A DNA stretch of 64,000 nucleotides from Chytriomyces cf. hyalinus JEL632 (Eukaryota > Chytridiomycota > Chytridiomycetes > Chytridiales > Chytriomycetaceae), in assembly GCA_025435555.1 (NCBI GenBank), contig JAIWWG010000080.1, positions 94,124 to 158,123 of the forward strand, read 5' to 3'. The stretch's first letter is position 1. Every line of letters begins with the position of its first letter. This document shows positions 10,269-22,601 of the stretch, one piece after another. The position numbers and the translations under genes were made by a program. Below the pieces are notes generated by a model. That model made no database searches, was not told where the DNA came from, and saw nothing but the letters and a program-made list of their open reading frames with translations.

Positions 10269-13200
10269 ATGGCCAGCGAGAGTGACATGAACGCAATGGT
10301 CTCGACGCTCGTGTCGCTGTTTGCACACACGGGTGAGTGTGTGGTGCATGCATGCATGTGTCGAGGATGTGGCAGCAGAGGAGGAGAAGAGAGAAGAAGA
10401 GGAGAGAGCGGGAGCAGTGGATTCCATCGCAACTCATCCATCTTTCACATCTTATCCAGTCGCTCCTGACGCTACAACGCGCACGCATGCCGAACAAGGG
10501 CTTAAACAGGCTGAGACTCACGACGGTGTGTGCCAAGCTATGATGCGAATTGTGATGGGTCAGGAGGCGGATGCAGGCGTGAAGAAGAGTGGTATGTATC
10601 CTTTTATTGCATTTGGCTGATACCCCCTGACGCCTGGAGCCCCTGTTGTCCAGCTGCCATTTACTTCAAGAACAGAGTGCTCAAGGGTTGGAGAGACGCA
10701 GACAGCGTCTTGGCTGAAACAGTTCTCGTTGGCCCCATGGACCGTATTTTCATCAAAGCGCACATTGTGAATGCAATCATTGCTGTCCAGCAAGATCTGA
10801 GGTGTGCCTTTCCACGTGTAGTTATTCTCTCGCAAAAACGCTGACTCAATTTCAAGCGTATTCTTTATCTCCGCCCTTGAACGAGTTCTGCAAAAGGACT
10901 ACAAAAACTGGCCTGAATTCCTTCCCTCAGTCATTGCCTTGCTCGATCCGAAAAATCCCCCCGCAACTATCTACGGGGGCCTCAACGCCCTGCACGCGCT
11001 CACAAAAAGCTTATGGCACGCGAATGACCCGCTCCCGCAATTTAACGATATCATAGCAACTAGTTTTGGGGGCTTGCATGCAATTGCTGTTACCCTTTGC
11101 CCAGAATCGAGCCCGGAAGCTGCTGCCATGTTGAGAATGGTGACTTCCCCGCCATCAACAAATCACATGACCGCATCGATATTTAATTCGATTCCTTCCT
11201 TTCGTCGCTTCGCAGATTGTTAAAATCTATCTGAAATCCATGTCGCGTGAACTGCCACCCGCGCTGCAACAATCGTCGTCGCTTGTTCCGTGGGGGACTC
11301 TGTTCGTGAATGTAATACAAGCCTGGAACTTTTCAGTCGTTTTCCATCGACACTCACATGACTATCCTGCCCTCTCGACTTAGATCATCGAAAAGGACTT
11401 GTCATTTGTAAATGAAAAGTTTCCCAACGAAGAAGAGCGCGAAAAGCAGCAATGGTGGAAGGTAAAGAAGTGGGCCTTCCGGTGCTTGCACATGTACCTG
11501 ATGAGGTATGATGTTGTCTTGTCTTTGCGCTATTCCAAGGAATTTACCACGAATCGCTCTCTCATTTCTGTGATGACACAGATACTGTGGCCGTCGCGAA
11601 GAAAAAGAGTACGCCGAATTTGCCGGGGTGTTCATCCAACACTTTGCTCCAGGAATTGCGACTGCATACCTCAACCAAGTCAACAAATGCATCCAAGGTG
11701 CATGGACAACTCGTCATGTGCGCCAACAGCTCAGCACATTCCTTGCCGACTGTGTCAAGTACAAGGCTACCTGGGCGGTCATGAAGCCACACGTGGGCCC
11801 ACTTCTCACGCAATACGTCTTCCCACAACTTTGCTTCAGCAACGAGGATGCGCAGCTCTGGGAGGAAGATGGAGTGGAGTATGTGCAGCGAAAAATGGGC
11901 GATTACAGTTATGAGGAGCGCGTCAATCCTGTGGAGGCTGCTGAGTATCTTCTGCACGCGATGGTGAGCAAGAGGTTTTCGCAGGTGTTCCAGGACGTAA
12001 TGCAGTTTATTATGCAAGTTTTGCAAAGGTGAGGGGGTTTTCGTGATTATTCGAATCGGTACTGCCCACTTTTCTCTGACAAGATTGATATCATCAGTAC
12101 GCAAGATGCGACAGCAAATGAAGCCGCAGCGAGAAAAAAGAGTGGAGCTATCCGCATGATTATTGGAATTTCAGACCTTGTTATGGATGAAAAGGTAAAG
12201 ATATTTCATCCTTCCACTCAAGCATACCATGGTGCTGATCCCCGATGTCCGCCTGAACAGAAATCTCCTGTTCACAATCAAATGGAAGTCTTCTTTGCCC
12301 AGCACATTTTCCCTGAATTCAAATCACCATTTGGATACATGCGCGCTCAATCGTACGAGGCTCTTTTAATGTTTGATGGCCTCAATTTCAGTGAAGAGGT
12401 TTGACACTTGTCACCCTTTTTTGGCTGTTTCCATTTTTGACGATATTTCCTGGACAGCACCAAAAAATTATCTTTGAGTCCGTTCTCGCTGGTATTCAAG
12501 ACAGCGAACTGCCCGTGAAAGTTTGGGCGGCCCAGACCATTTCTCTGATTATTGAGTACAAAGCAATTGCTGAGGCAATGAAGCCATTTGTTCCAAACCT
12601 GATGCAAAGTATGAGACCTAGATAATGAATCACAAGGCTCGAAGTTATTTTAATCAGTTCATTTTTCATTGCAGCTCTCTTGGCGTTGACAAGTGAAATC
12701 GACATGGACACACTGACCACCGGCATGGAGAACCTGGCTGCGTACTTCCCACACGAGTTGGCACCATTCGCCGTGCAATTGTGCACACAAATGCGAGACT
12801 CCTTCGTGTCGATTGTGCGTGATCTCAGCGCTGCCGGAGAAGATGACTTTGAAAAGACGTTGTCGCCCCTTGAAACAGCAGCTGGGATTTTAAAGGCAAT
12901 CTGCAGTCTGATCAGTGCTGTGGAAAATGCACCGGTGATTTTGGTGGAACTTGATACGCTGCTTGCACCAGTGATTATCGAGGTTTTCAAAAACGATTTC
13001 TCAGGTGCCATTTTGAAAATTTTCTTTCCGCGTTGCGATTCTTGGCATCTTACTTGTTGCTTCCAGATTTGGTGACGGAATGCTTGGACGTTATTGATAC
13101 TCTTGTTTCTTGCACCAAAACTGTTTCCGCACTGGACTGGCAAGTTTGGGCGGAATTGTACGGCGCTTTCAACCGGGGCGTGATTATTTTCGTCGAAGGT

Positions 13201-14489
13201 TTTACCCTGTGTATGCGATTATGAGTGAACATGTTTTTAAACAGATTTTCGAATCCTGCAGATATCATTGGCTCTGTGGACAATTATATTCGTTTTGGTA
13301 GAAACTACATTTTGGCAAACCCATCAATCGGTTTGGAAATGGTGGAAATGGTCAAAAAGGTAACTGCTGATTTGGCATACTGTTTTTTGCTTGTCCCGTT
13401 TTCTCATGACATGTCCCGCCGGCCCAACCTCAGATTCTGACTCCTGAAAACCAAGAGATTGAAGATGATGACCGGTCATACGGATGCATGATTGCCGAGA
13501 GTTTGATGCTCAACCTGCGTGGACACATAGATCCCTTCATTCCCACATTTGTTGCCCTTGCGCTCAACTTTTTGAAGCAGGAGCAAGATTTGCAAAATAT
13601 TTTGAAAGTGCACTTGCTTGAGATGGTATCATCAGTTGCTACGATTTCAAAATGTTTCATCGCTAATCTTTCGGTTTCGGGTGGGAAAATTAGATCATCA
13701 ACTGCCTGTACCACAGTCCTCTCGCGACTCTTCAATACCTAGAACAAAGCAACGCAACATCCACCTTTTTCTACATCTGGTTCAAGGAGCTCGAAAGCTT
13801 CTCGCGCGTGCATGATAAGAAGTTATCGATTCTTGCTTTGACAGCCGTGCTGAGTTTGCCTGTGGGCACGATTCCAAGCTTGCAAGGACATATCGGCACA
13901 TTGCTGCAAAACTTGATGAAACTGTTCCAAGAGTATCCGGGTGCACTTGAGAGTGAGTTTTTTTTTTGGCGCTGCGTTTGACAGTTTCATTCTGAATCCC
14001 ATTCTTTGTTGACAGCACGGAATGAATACTTGAAGCAGATTCAGAGGGACGATGATGATGAAGATGAAGATGAGAATGATCAGACAGGTCAGAAACGTCC
14101 GGCCAAGTTTTTAGAGCTCAATTTCTCAACCAGTTTGTTTTATTGCAGCTTCAGAAGAAATCAAGGAAGCCGACGGCGACGCGTCAGACGACGATGACGA
14201 CTATTCTAAATTCCTCAGTCAACACAAGGGTGGCGATTACGACTACAATGACTTTGGCGACATGGGATTGGAAGAAGACCCGTACTTTGAGACGCCGTTG
14301 GACACCGTTGATCCATACATTGAGTTTGCTCGATTCCTGAAGCAGTGCCCGCCAGACCATGTTTTGATGACATCGCTCAATGTGGAGCAGCAGAGCTTTT
14401 TGCAAACTGTTGTAGCCACAGCCGAGACCAACCAGCGGAAACTGGAGGAGGAGGCGATTGCTGCTGCTCAGAAGCAACTTCAACAGTGA
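10269..14489 (+). CDS. IPO7: Importin-7/8 family karyopherin (Nmd5/Sxm1 type)
   Basis: Beta-karyopherin that carries cargo through nuclear pores with Ran-GTP. Seventeen exons, phase-checked, give 1,033 aa, almost the length of human importin-7. The N-terminus has the importin-beta repeat pattern (THAEQGLKQAE, AAIYFKNRVLKGW). The middle carries HEAT-repeat sequence such as the RYCGRREEKEYAEFA region, LPVKVWAAQTISLII and KPFVPNLMQ. The C-terminus has the acidic tract typical of importins 7/8 (DDDDEDEDEND, then SDDDDDYSKFL) followed by a short conserved tail beginning DPYFETPLDTVDPYIEF. Introns are mostly 55-76 nt; intron 1 (10333-10459, 127 nt) is purine-rich. Confidence 0.94.
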
Positions 14490-14643
14490 TTGTGTGTGCT
14501 TGTTGGGGGCGCTCTGTTCTTTATTCTTTATTGGTTTGGGCTCTGGATGAGTCACTCGTAGTTTTCTCTCATCCCCGTTGGTTTATAAAGTAGCTGCTTT
14601 TATTTCTTTGCAAAATACTTGTTTCAAATTTGCGGGTGAGTCT

Positions 14644-16543
14644 TCAAAGTTCCTGGACGAGAGTTGAAACGCGCTGTTGGCTCCTCCGCTCATTCTCCTT
14701 GAATGCGTTACTCTCCTCCATCAATGCACAAATGGACTTGTGCTTCTGCCACGACTGAACCTGGCACTGACGATTACAGTACCACTCGCTTTTGCATTTG
14801 GAGCATCGATTCTCTGCAAGGCGCCCGCATTTCCCGCATTTTGGGTCTTCGAGGAGAGAGTCGAGGTTATCCAAGTCGTACATTGCAGCCATGCTAATGG
14901 AAGAATTTGACGAGCGGTTAAGTAAACGGAAACAGCGTCTTTGTCGCGATACAGACCTTTTCGCCAGCGCCATGGAGGACATTCCCTCCGCTCCATTAGT
15001 TTCATCCTGAATGAGCGCCGTGAACCGTGCCGAAAGTCGAGGGACGTTGCATTTGCTCATAATTTCGCTCGAAAGTGCCGGCACCTATTGTCAGGAAAGT
15101 ATGAGGAACTTGCGTTGATTGATGAAGAAAGGTATTTGGAAGTAAAACACACCTGCTCAATTAGGAGCGCTTTTTTTTCAATGGAGGTGGGCACGTCCAT
15201 GATTAGCAGTTCATCCAAGTGTCGCTGGACTTGTGCAAGCATCGGCAGTTGGTCGACTAGGATGGGCTCCACGTAGGATCTTAGCTGTGTAGGATTTGTT
15301 TGTTTTAAACAGTAGCGTTGGTTTCAACAAGCAACATTGTACATACCCGAAGAATTACGGCCTTGTTGTGGTCAGTGTAAATCAATTTCCTGCGGCACTC
15401 TGCGTCCAGTAGGAGGTTATACAGTGCCAACCAGACCTGTTCCGATTGTTGTATGCTTAGTTGACGAGACTGAACTAACAAGAGGTACAGTGCCGCAAGA
15501 AACAACAACAACAACAAACATACCTGTGCTTCAACTTTCCCAAGACGCTGCATTTCCTCGTCCTCAACATCCTTCCAAGCTCCCGCTTCAAAACGCGAGT
15601 ACTTTTTTTTCAAACCGGATTTCTGAATCCATGGCGCGTTTTCAATCAAAAAGACGCAGGTGCAGATCATTTCATTGACGTTGAGAATGCGTGTTAATAC
15701 GTCCAACGGAACATCGGAACAAGCATCGGTGATGTATCGGAAGATGGACAATGAAGAGACGGCGATCGCGAATTCGAGGTCACCCTGACTTTTGAGGAGT
15801 GATTGTTGTTCGGTGTGGGCCATTGATGGCACCTCGATGGTTTCATCCCTGAAGTAAGATAGTCAAGACTGATTCTGTCTCATATTTCAAAATGCAACGC
15901 ACCAGGTGTTGAGATACGTCATTTTACGGTGGCAGTAGTCGACAACGTCCACGAGCAAGTCAGACACTTGCAGCACCGACTCTTTGTTGTAAAATAGAAT
16001 TTCGAGCAGATTTAACAACGTGGCTTCGTGGTACAACTATTGCGTGCAATATGGTTGAAGTTGTTGCGTGAGAGGTAATCGGATTTATGAACTGAACTCA
16101 CGATCATGTACGACTTGATGGAATGCGCAGCCGCAACGCCCAAAACCTTCGGAAACACTCTTCGCTTCCACGCTTCGATGGTCAACAAGTCACGCACCAG
16201 GAAATCAATCTGCGTTTTTTGCTCGGCATCAAAACAAAAAATATGACAACGAGATTGAGCGTAAAAAACCTTGGCATGTGTCAAGAAGACTTCCGTCACA
16301 AACTCTTCGCACTGCGCTTGCACGTTTAGATGTGATTGGATGTTGAGGCGCTCCAGGTTTTCGTGGTTCATGAACCAGCGCGCTGTTCCAATGTCTTCGA
16401 AGGTGACGGACTTGGACGCGAGCTCGGATACGAGCATTTCTGCTTCGAATGCGCTGATTCTGTTGATTTGTTGTTGTTGTTTAAGCGCAGGGATCAGTAA
16501 GACGATGGAAAACGCGTCTGTGGTTGTTGACTGACTGTGCCAT
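14644..16543 (-). CDS. ZMYND10: ZMYND10-like dynein-arm assembly factor
   Basis: Cytoplasmic factor that matures axonemal dynein heavy chains; present only in species with motile cilia. Exons (complement): 16536-16543, 16102-16459, 15903-16036, 15524-15848, 15347-15436, 15153-15284, 14957-15084 and 14644-14893, phase-checked, about 474 aa. Matching strings include HENLERLNIQ, LTIEAWKRRVFPKVL, LYHEATLLNLLEILFYNKE, VVDYCHRKMTYL, FAIAVSSLSIFRYITD and VWLALYNLLLD. The C-terminal MYND zinc finger has its CxxC, CxxC, YCxxxCQ and KHKxxC ligands. The tiny first exon is the weakest part: coding similarity begins at about 16459, and the true start may differ. Confidence 0.92.
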
Positions 16544-16735
16544 GATTTATCGACGGATTTGTCAAAACAAATAAATAAAATAAACAAATGTCCATTACAG
16601 ATTTTTCACAATGAAAGAAGATATTTGACAGAATATACACGCTCATTTATTTAATAAATAAACACAAGAAAGAAGCGATTCAGTGTCAGCCGAGATTGCT
16701 CTCGTTTCCAGTGGGAGCCGCGAGGAGGCCCTGAA

Positions 16736-17134
16736 TCATATCCCACCACTCACCTCAAACATCCCGGTATCCAGTGCCCATTTCCATACTTGATCCAGCG
16801 GTGAAATTATTCGCAATGGGGATCGAACAAGTGGGGATGAACGCGAAATCTGAGGGATGAAAAACACAACACAACATGGTTCGAATCCAAGCAAGCGTCC
16901 GTCCAAGAGTAGCGACTTGACTTGAGGGATGCAAGACAGGAGACTGAGCCGGTGTGGCATGAGGGAAGCCACCAGCCAGCCAACTGAGTGGCTTCAATAT
17001 GTCCACACCTGCTCGTACTCCTGCCCATCTTTCCTGTACAACACCACGTCACGCTCCGATTGACGCGTCATCTGCACGGTCCCCCTCTCGGTGCTGGAAC
17101 CATTTTTTGCTCTTTTGGTGGGTGCAGTTCCCAT
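16736..17134 (-). CDS. Small hypothetical protein
   Basis: Two exons (17009-17134 and 16736-16849, complement) joined over a 159-nt GT...AG intron give a phase-consistent 79-aa protein. The N-terminus is basic and Ser/Thr-rich. A segment RKDGQEYEQ superficially recalls eIF1A, but the rest of that fold is absent. The second exon has a plausible helix ending in VWKWALDTGMFE. A further exon toward 16686 is possible. I do not recognise the family. It lies tail-side of ZMYND10's start and might be an artefact. Confidence 0.35.
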
Positions 17135-17678
17135 TGCTTCTTTAACATGCAGAATGGCCGTGCTCTTAACAGGTGCAGTTTCCCTTGCTCTTGAGAGGGG
17201 GGGGGGGGGTATGCGGACCGGCGCGTCTTAGGGCGGGTTGGCGTGACGTGGTCTTGGCACAGGGTGATGACATGCAAGGGTAGGGAGGACTGGCTTGTCT
17301 TGACAGATAGGACAGCGTGGGCCTGACTTGTCTTGATGGATTCACGGGTCATCGACGAGAGGAACCTGCTGTGAAGCAGTGGGGTATCATCGGTTAGAGT
17401 GAGGTGTTGTTTGGGATGGTGGGAGTTTGTTTTGGTTGCTCACTTGTTTTTTTTGGATGTTTTTTTGACAACATTTTGACGCGCTTTTTATACGCGTCAA
17501 AGCGTGCGCAGTCGTCAAGAGAAATGGACCAATCAGAGTGCGTCAAGTCGTCCCGCCAAAAGTGCAAAGCGTCAAGAACAAACTCACCAACATCCAACAA
17601 CAACCCACCACCAGCATCCCCCAACGCTGACACCCGGACAGACCGCATCGGCAGGGCGAGCATTCTCTATAACTGCAA
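17135..17678. other. Unassigned region with a G13 tract
   Basis: No convincing gene. A run of 13 G occurs at 17197-17209, and several Ser/Thr/Pro/His-rich open frames occur on the plus strand at 17.50-17.68 kb, which look compositional. It may hold the 5' end of the small plus-strand gene that follows. Confidence 0.4.
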
Positions 17679-18066
17679 ATGCATCCCAGCGAGCACCCCA
17701 GCGAGCGTCAAGGCCGTATCCTTCGACTGCAGGGATATCTGCATCTGCAGCATCCGAGTCAGCGCAGCGCCGTATGGATTCAAAATATTGACTTCATATT
17801 CGAAAGAGTCAGCGGCCCAGATGGATGGCCTTCCCTCTGCAGGCTGAGTGAGCGGGCTTCGTGGTGGCAGCGACATGTGCAGGGAAGCTGGTCACTTTAC
17901 GCGAGTGTCCCCAAGAAAGAAGTGCATATGCATGCAGCAATAGATCCGTACCAGCAAATATACCAAGGATTCCCGCACAAGTGAGTTAATCTTTTGTACC
18001 ATGACAACCAAAACATCGCCACGCCCATCATTCAGTTGTATGCGAGTCCAGCATGATGGCCGGTAA
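17679..18066 (+). CDS. Hypothetical 110-aa protein, two exons
   Basis: An uninterrupted frame from ATG 17679 to 17980 is followed by a well-formed 55-nt intron (GTGAGT...TTCAG, 17981-18035). A short last exon ends in TAA at 18064-18066, and the total is in phase. The start MHPSEHPSERQGRILRLQGY and the later segments WIQNIDFIFERVSGPDGW and EVHMHAAIDPYQQIYQGF look like ordinary globular protein. Residues 10-40 alternate in a way that could form a small beta-barrel, but I cannot name a family. Minus-strand frames overlap this stretch and are less coherent. Confidence 0.45.
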
Positions 18067-18374
18067 AGATGTCCAAAGCATCGTGAAGTTCCCTTCGTTT
18101 GGTTGTAACGGCCGGCATCATCTCGCAACTTTGAAATTTGCGCGTCTGTTATCCACTCCACCAGGTCTGAAGGTATCGCGATTGGCATCGATGCTCAGGT
18201 TCGAAGAAGAGGTCAAATATTGCAATCGCACAGCTGCAAAGTGTTGTTTTCGAATTCGATGTGTATTGCACAAGAGCCACGACGCAATGTTCTCGCCAAA
18301 CCGATCCATAAAGAAATCAAGGGACCATAAGAATTAAGAATAATCGGCGCTCCGTCTTGTCTCTGTCTTCAGAA

Positions 18375-19039
18375 TTAAAAAGGGGTCCTGCATTTTATCG
18401 GGGTGTGAGATGGTCAAGAACAGCTTCAGACAACTTTTGACGATCAACTAATTGAAACTCACCTCAATAAAGTATCATGAATCTGATTGCTTACGTCAAT
18501 TATTCTGTTTGAAAATCAGAACGTGGGAAGGCGGTTTAAGGCGACCAGGGACAGAATCGGTTGAATAAGGCTTTCGTGCGGCTCTCATTGCCATATTGAA
18601 CTTTTTCCTTCACCGTATGGGTATGCAGGAGTCACGACGCACAGTTTGGGTTGCCACAGGAGCTTAACTGAAGGTGTCAGTTGCCTCGACCAGTACACCA
18701 CATACAATTCGACTTGGAATAGACCTGTCTGCGCCAGGACCCAAATGATTATCAGTACTCGAGGATATCGCAGGACGGGACCAACTTGGCGAGGTTGGCA
18801 ATCGGATTTGCCTGTTCAGAGAATGATTTTGAGTAAATCTCTCTCATCAAAGTCAACGGACAGCGTTCTTCAGCTGAAACTGTCTTTTTCGCGTACGACC
18901 ACCGAAGTGGCTCATTCAGTAGTGAGCAGATCCTGTATGTAATGCGACTAGTCTCGTTCCCTTCCACAAATATTGGCAAAATAAATGCATGGCGACAGAA
19001 ATGGACTCCCTTCTCAGTTAAAGCGTGGTCAAAACACAT
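18375..19039 (-). CDS. Possible hypothetical gene, exon structure unresolved
   Basis: Minus-strand frames give several plausible exons: one with EGNETSRITYRICSLLNEPL and MREIYSKSFSEQANPIANLA (about 18756-19039), one with LFQVELYVVYWSRQ and VKLLWQPKLC, and a short one with IIDVSNQIHDTLL that ends at a GTGAGT donor near 18468. I could not join all of them in phase. The plus strand of the same stretch also has an open frame ending near 19069. No family is recognised. It begins only about 45 bp after the MOGS stop codon. Confidence 0.25.
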
Positions 19040-19083
19040 GTATTGGGCTCAAATTCAAGCACCTCTGTAACACCACACATAGC

Positions 19084-20488
19084 CTAATAAATCTCTGCCA
19101 TCATCAAAAGCACCAACGCAGTCCAGCCCGTAAACGGATGAGATCTTTGGCCTTTCCCATCAATCGGTGAATACTGCTCCCAAGTATACCCAGTTCGCTC
19201 ATATTGCTGGTCACAAAGTACCAATTAAGTTGCTTCAGGAAGATTGCGTACAACAAGAAACAAACCTCAAAAACGTTCTGTACAATGTTGTCCCTCAATT
19301 TTGTGTAAATGTCACCTGCACGTTTAGAGTACGGCTTGTCGAGAGACTTGTAGTGGTACAACTGCTTGAGCACCAAGTACTGAATGTTCATCCAGATTGG
19401 GCCACGCCAGTAGTTCTCACCCGTCGCTGTTTTTGAAGCAGAATGGCTGTTTTAAAACACCTCAAAGAAGCCCACAAAGACGACAAACCAAAAAATTTAT
19501 CGCCCTTGGACAGCGATGCCAATCCAAAGTCGGTCCATAATGTTTCAGGATCCGAAATCAGATCCAAAAAGGATTCAATCCGCGGTGAGTCCTCAGGAAC
19601 AATATTCAAAATGAATGGAAAGAGGTTCAGGTATCCCAGGTGAACTACGTGAGTTGATTCTCCTGTTCAAAAAAGGCAGGTAAACATTTCGAAGTCGGCA
19701 TCAGCAAAAGGATGGAGTTGCTCTTGGATAAGTACCATTCACTTCGACAGCGTCACAGTATGCCTGCGATTCCTCATTCCAATGATAATCTGAAAAGAAC
19801 AATTAGAAAAGACGCATGGCAAGAATATGATGTTCCAATACCATCCAATGCTTGCTGAATATTTGAAATGTGCTTATCGTACTTTTTCACATCTTTTTCG
19901 ATTCCAAGTTCAGTTGCAACAGCCTTCAATGCTTTTGCCATAGATCCAACCCACGAAATCAAATCAACATGAATTTCACTGCCCTGTGGTGGCATTGCTC
20001 GTGGATAATCATCAAGACCTGACCAACACAAAAAAGGGTGACACTCAGAAAACAGCTTTGAGGAATCCGAGTCAACCAGACCTGAAGTCAGTGTATGGTA
20101 ACCAGACCGCCCGCGCCATCGGTAAGCCTCCGAGCTTTTTCCTTCTCTGCCATAATTGTCGACATCGCCCCACTGCGTTCTCCGGAACCAGAAATATTGT
20201 CTCTTGAACTGCGGGTAGACGCGCATGAGGTACTCTTTGGCCAGTTTTGGGTCATCGAGGTGCAGTCGCGAGAGTGCTTCATTATCCAGCGAAGATTTGT
20301 AGTCGGGTTGTGACGCAGATGCGGCGACCGGGACTTGGTTTTGGGCTTGATTCAGTCGCTCCATAAATTTGAGAAGACTCATGAGGAGCGTTGGTGGGTT
20401 TGCGAAGTGAGCGTACTGAATTTGGAACTCGGCGGGAACCTGCAAAAATCAAATCAACTTTTAAAAAAGCAGGTACATTCAACAATCC

Positions 20489-20520
<32 letters not shown>

Positions 20521-22547
20521 ATTTGAGTACCTTGCTTTCACTTTCAGCACCCAGAATTTGCTCCCGTGCAACCCACCCATTCGCGTCAATTTTACTGCTC
20601 CAAGATGAAATAATTTCAAGACTCAGATCATTATCCCACGCGCCAATCAAGAGTTCATGGAACCCTTCATCCCACAAGAATCCTCGAGGAAAAAATGGTC
20701 TGGATGGAACCGCACTAAACAGGCTGCTGGGCCCTTCGCGTTTAGGAGCGGGTTGCGGTTTTTTTGGTGCAGATGGATCCGAGTCATCGTCATCCCCGCT
20801 GAAATAGTCGTCTCCTTCTTCTCTTCCCGAATCCTGGCTCAGAAAATCGACAGGCTCAGATTCTTCCCAATCTTCAAGCGATCGATCGACAATGTTGGTT
20901 CCGTGGAAGTATCTAGTGAGCCAGGCGTCAGTCCCGTTTTCGAAAGGTCAAAACGGCCTTCAAAAGAAACAACAAACCCGACACCTCCCAGCATATTGCT
21001 CAACATCATCTCTCCAAATTCCACTTGTCGCTCATCGTATCCCTTATCTTTCAGATGAAACGTTCGCTCAAAACGGTCATGAAACACTTGGGAAGCCGTT
21101 TCAAGTTTCTTTGTCAACGCGTCTCCAAGCAGCGGTTGAGCTATTTCGCGGAACGCACAAAAGTCAGTACATCGTCATTTGCAAGATGTTTGGCAAATAC
21201 CACCTTCCACTGACAATGAATCGCTTTCTGGATGGGCCGATTTCGAGACAAAGGCAACATCGAACTGACAAAGCGCTGCATGAGAATGACAGCGACAAAT
21301 GAAATGAAATCACTGAAGAGTTAACTCACTTGAAACGGCGCCTTCAGCATTTTTTGGAAAACAAACACGTTTCCCTCAGTAACATCATTCGATTGCAACA
21401 AGAACCCATGAGCAGGATTGGGCGGGTTTTGCGAGTGTTTCGAAATGCAACTTTGAGCATCGCGAAGCAACTGCTCAAGCACCATATCTGCAGAGAAAGA
21501 TGTCGAGATATTCAGGACAGGGTGTTTCACACAAAACACGCAAACGTGCATACCTTTCACTTTCCAAGTGTCCTCTGGTTTCGCGTTGTATGCAGTGTAC
21601 TGCGTTTTTCGAACGTCGCCAAGAGATCTGCGGCTTTCCTTCTCAGCAAAGTACGGCACTTCATTGTTTTCGTCTGATTGTTTCGAAAATGTGGTGAGAT
21701 TCGGCGCGCATGAATTCGTTGCAACGCACCATCATGCATGTAAAACGAAAAGTCGCCCAAGCCATTCACATTTCCGTTCAATTGAACGGAATCCAATCCC
21801 TATCAAGAATTGTTGGTGAAAAACGAATCAGTACAAAAAAGACCGACTCACTCTTGATTTGCCGTTCGTGTTGACGATTTCCAAGTTTCCATCGCCAGCC
21901 AACGCCATGTAGAAATACACAGCGATCGCAGAGCCTAAAACATTTTCGAACGGGTTAACATCGCTACTACATTTCGCCGATGCGCGATTTTCGGAGTACG
22001 TACTTTCGCTTTCGTTCATTGGAGTACCGGACACCCTGACAACCCAGTCACCACCTGACAGTGCAAAAAACTCATGAACAAAAAAACCTCATCGAAAAAC
22101 AAAATCAAAAATACCATGATCTCCGCCGGGAGACTTGAGCAATTCAGTTTTAATGTGAACATTCGCATCCTTATCCTTGATCGATTGAGATCCAAATGAT
22201 CGCCCGTCATGTTGAAGCCAGGCATAGGAATCGAGTTCGTCACCCTGCTCGCAAGAGTGCCGCATCTCTTTGTGAAAATAAAACAGAAAATAAAATAAAA
22301 TAAACGGATGCATGAATGATGGATCGCTGCATTCGTTTGAAGAGAAAGACATACTCTGGTAGTGGATGTACTCGTGCACATCGTGCCACATGAGCCCAGT
22401 CAGCACAGTCTCCGGTGTGCGACTGCGCGTGCCAAAGTAGACGTTCGGTCGATACGACCCCCACGTCAGACTCGCATTACTGCTGGCTGATGAAGCTGTT
22501 GCCGTTGCACTGGCCGCGAGGACAGCGAGTGACAGGACCAAGTGCAT
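19084..22547 (-). CDS. MOGS: Mannosyl-oligosaccharide glucosidase (ER glucosidase I, GH63)
   Basis: Removes the terminal glucose from the N-glycan precursor in the ER. Sixteen exons, phase-checked, give 826 aa. The start [20 protein letters not shown] is a signal peptide or anchor. Family strings in order: [62 protein letters not shown], a block with [66 protein letters not shown] and [21 protein letters not shown] Ser/Asp-rich linker ([16 protein letters not shown]) precedes the FFPRGF block. Intron 10 (20440-20530) contains a 27-nt homopolymer (T on the sense strand). Confidence 0.95.
20489..20515. repeat. A27 homopolymer inside MOGS intron
   Basis: Twenty-seven consecutive A on the plus strand, read as T27 in the MOGS pre-mRNA, between donor at 20530 and acceptor at 20440. 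It lies too far from the acceptor to be its only pyrimidine tract. Confidence 0.95.
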
Positions 22548-22601
22548 TTATGTTCAATTTAAACTTTTTAAACTTTATCGAAGAAACGCCAAGTTTTTGT
22601 T

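Noticed and set aside
16736-17134. eIF1A similarity suggested by RKDGQEYEQ
   Set aside because: Only about nine residues fit; the following OB-fold sequence of eIF1A is absent on either strand.
18032-19039. GT61/EOGT-like glycosyltransferase suggested by a DIFTGHHAGL segment
   Set aside because: The expected long C-terminal half is missing because a stop follows directly, and the exons cannot be joined in phase.
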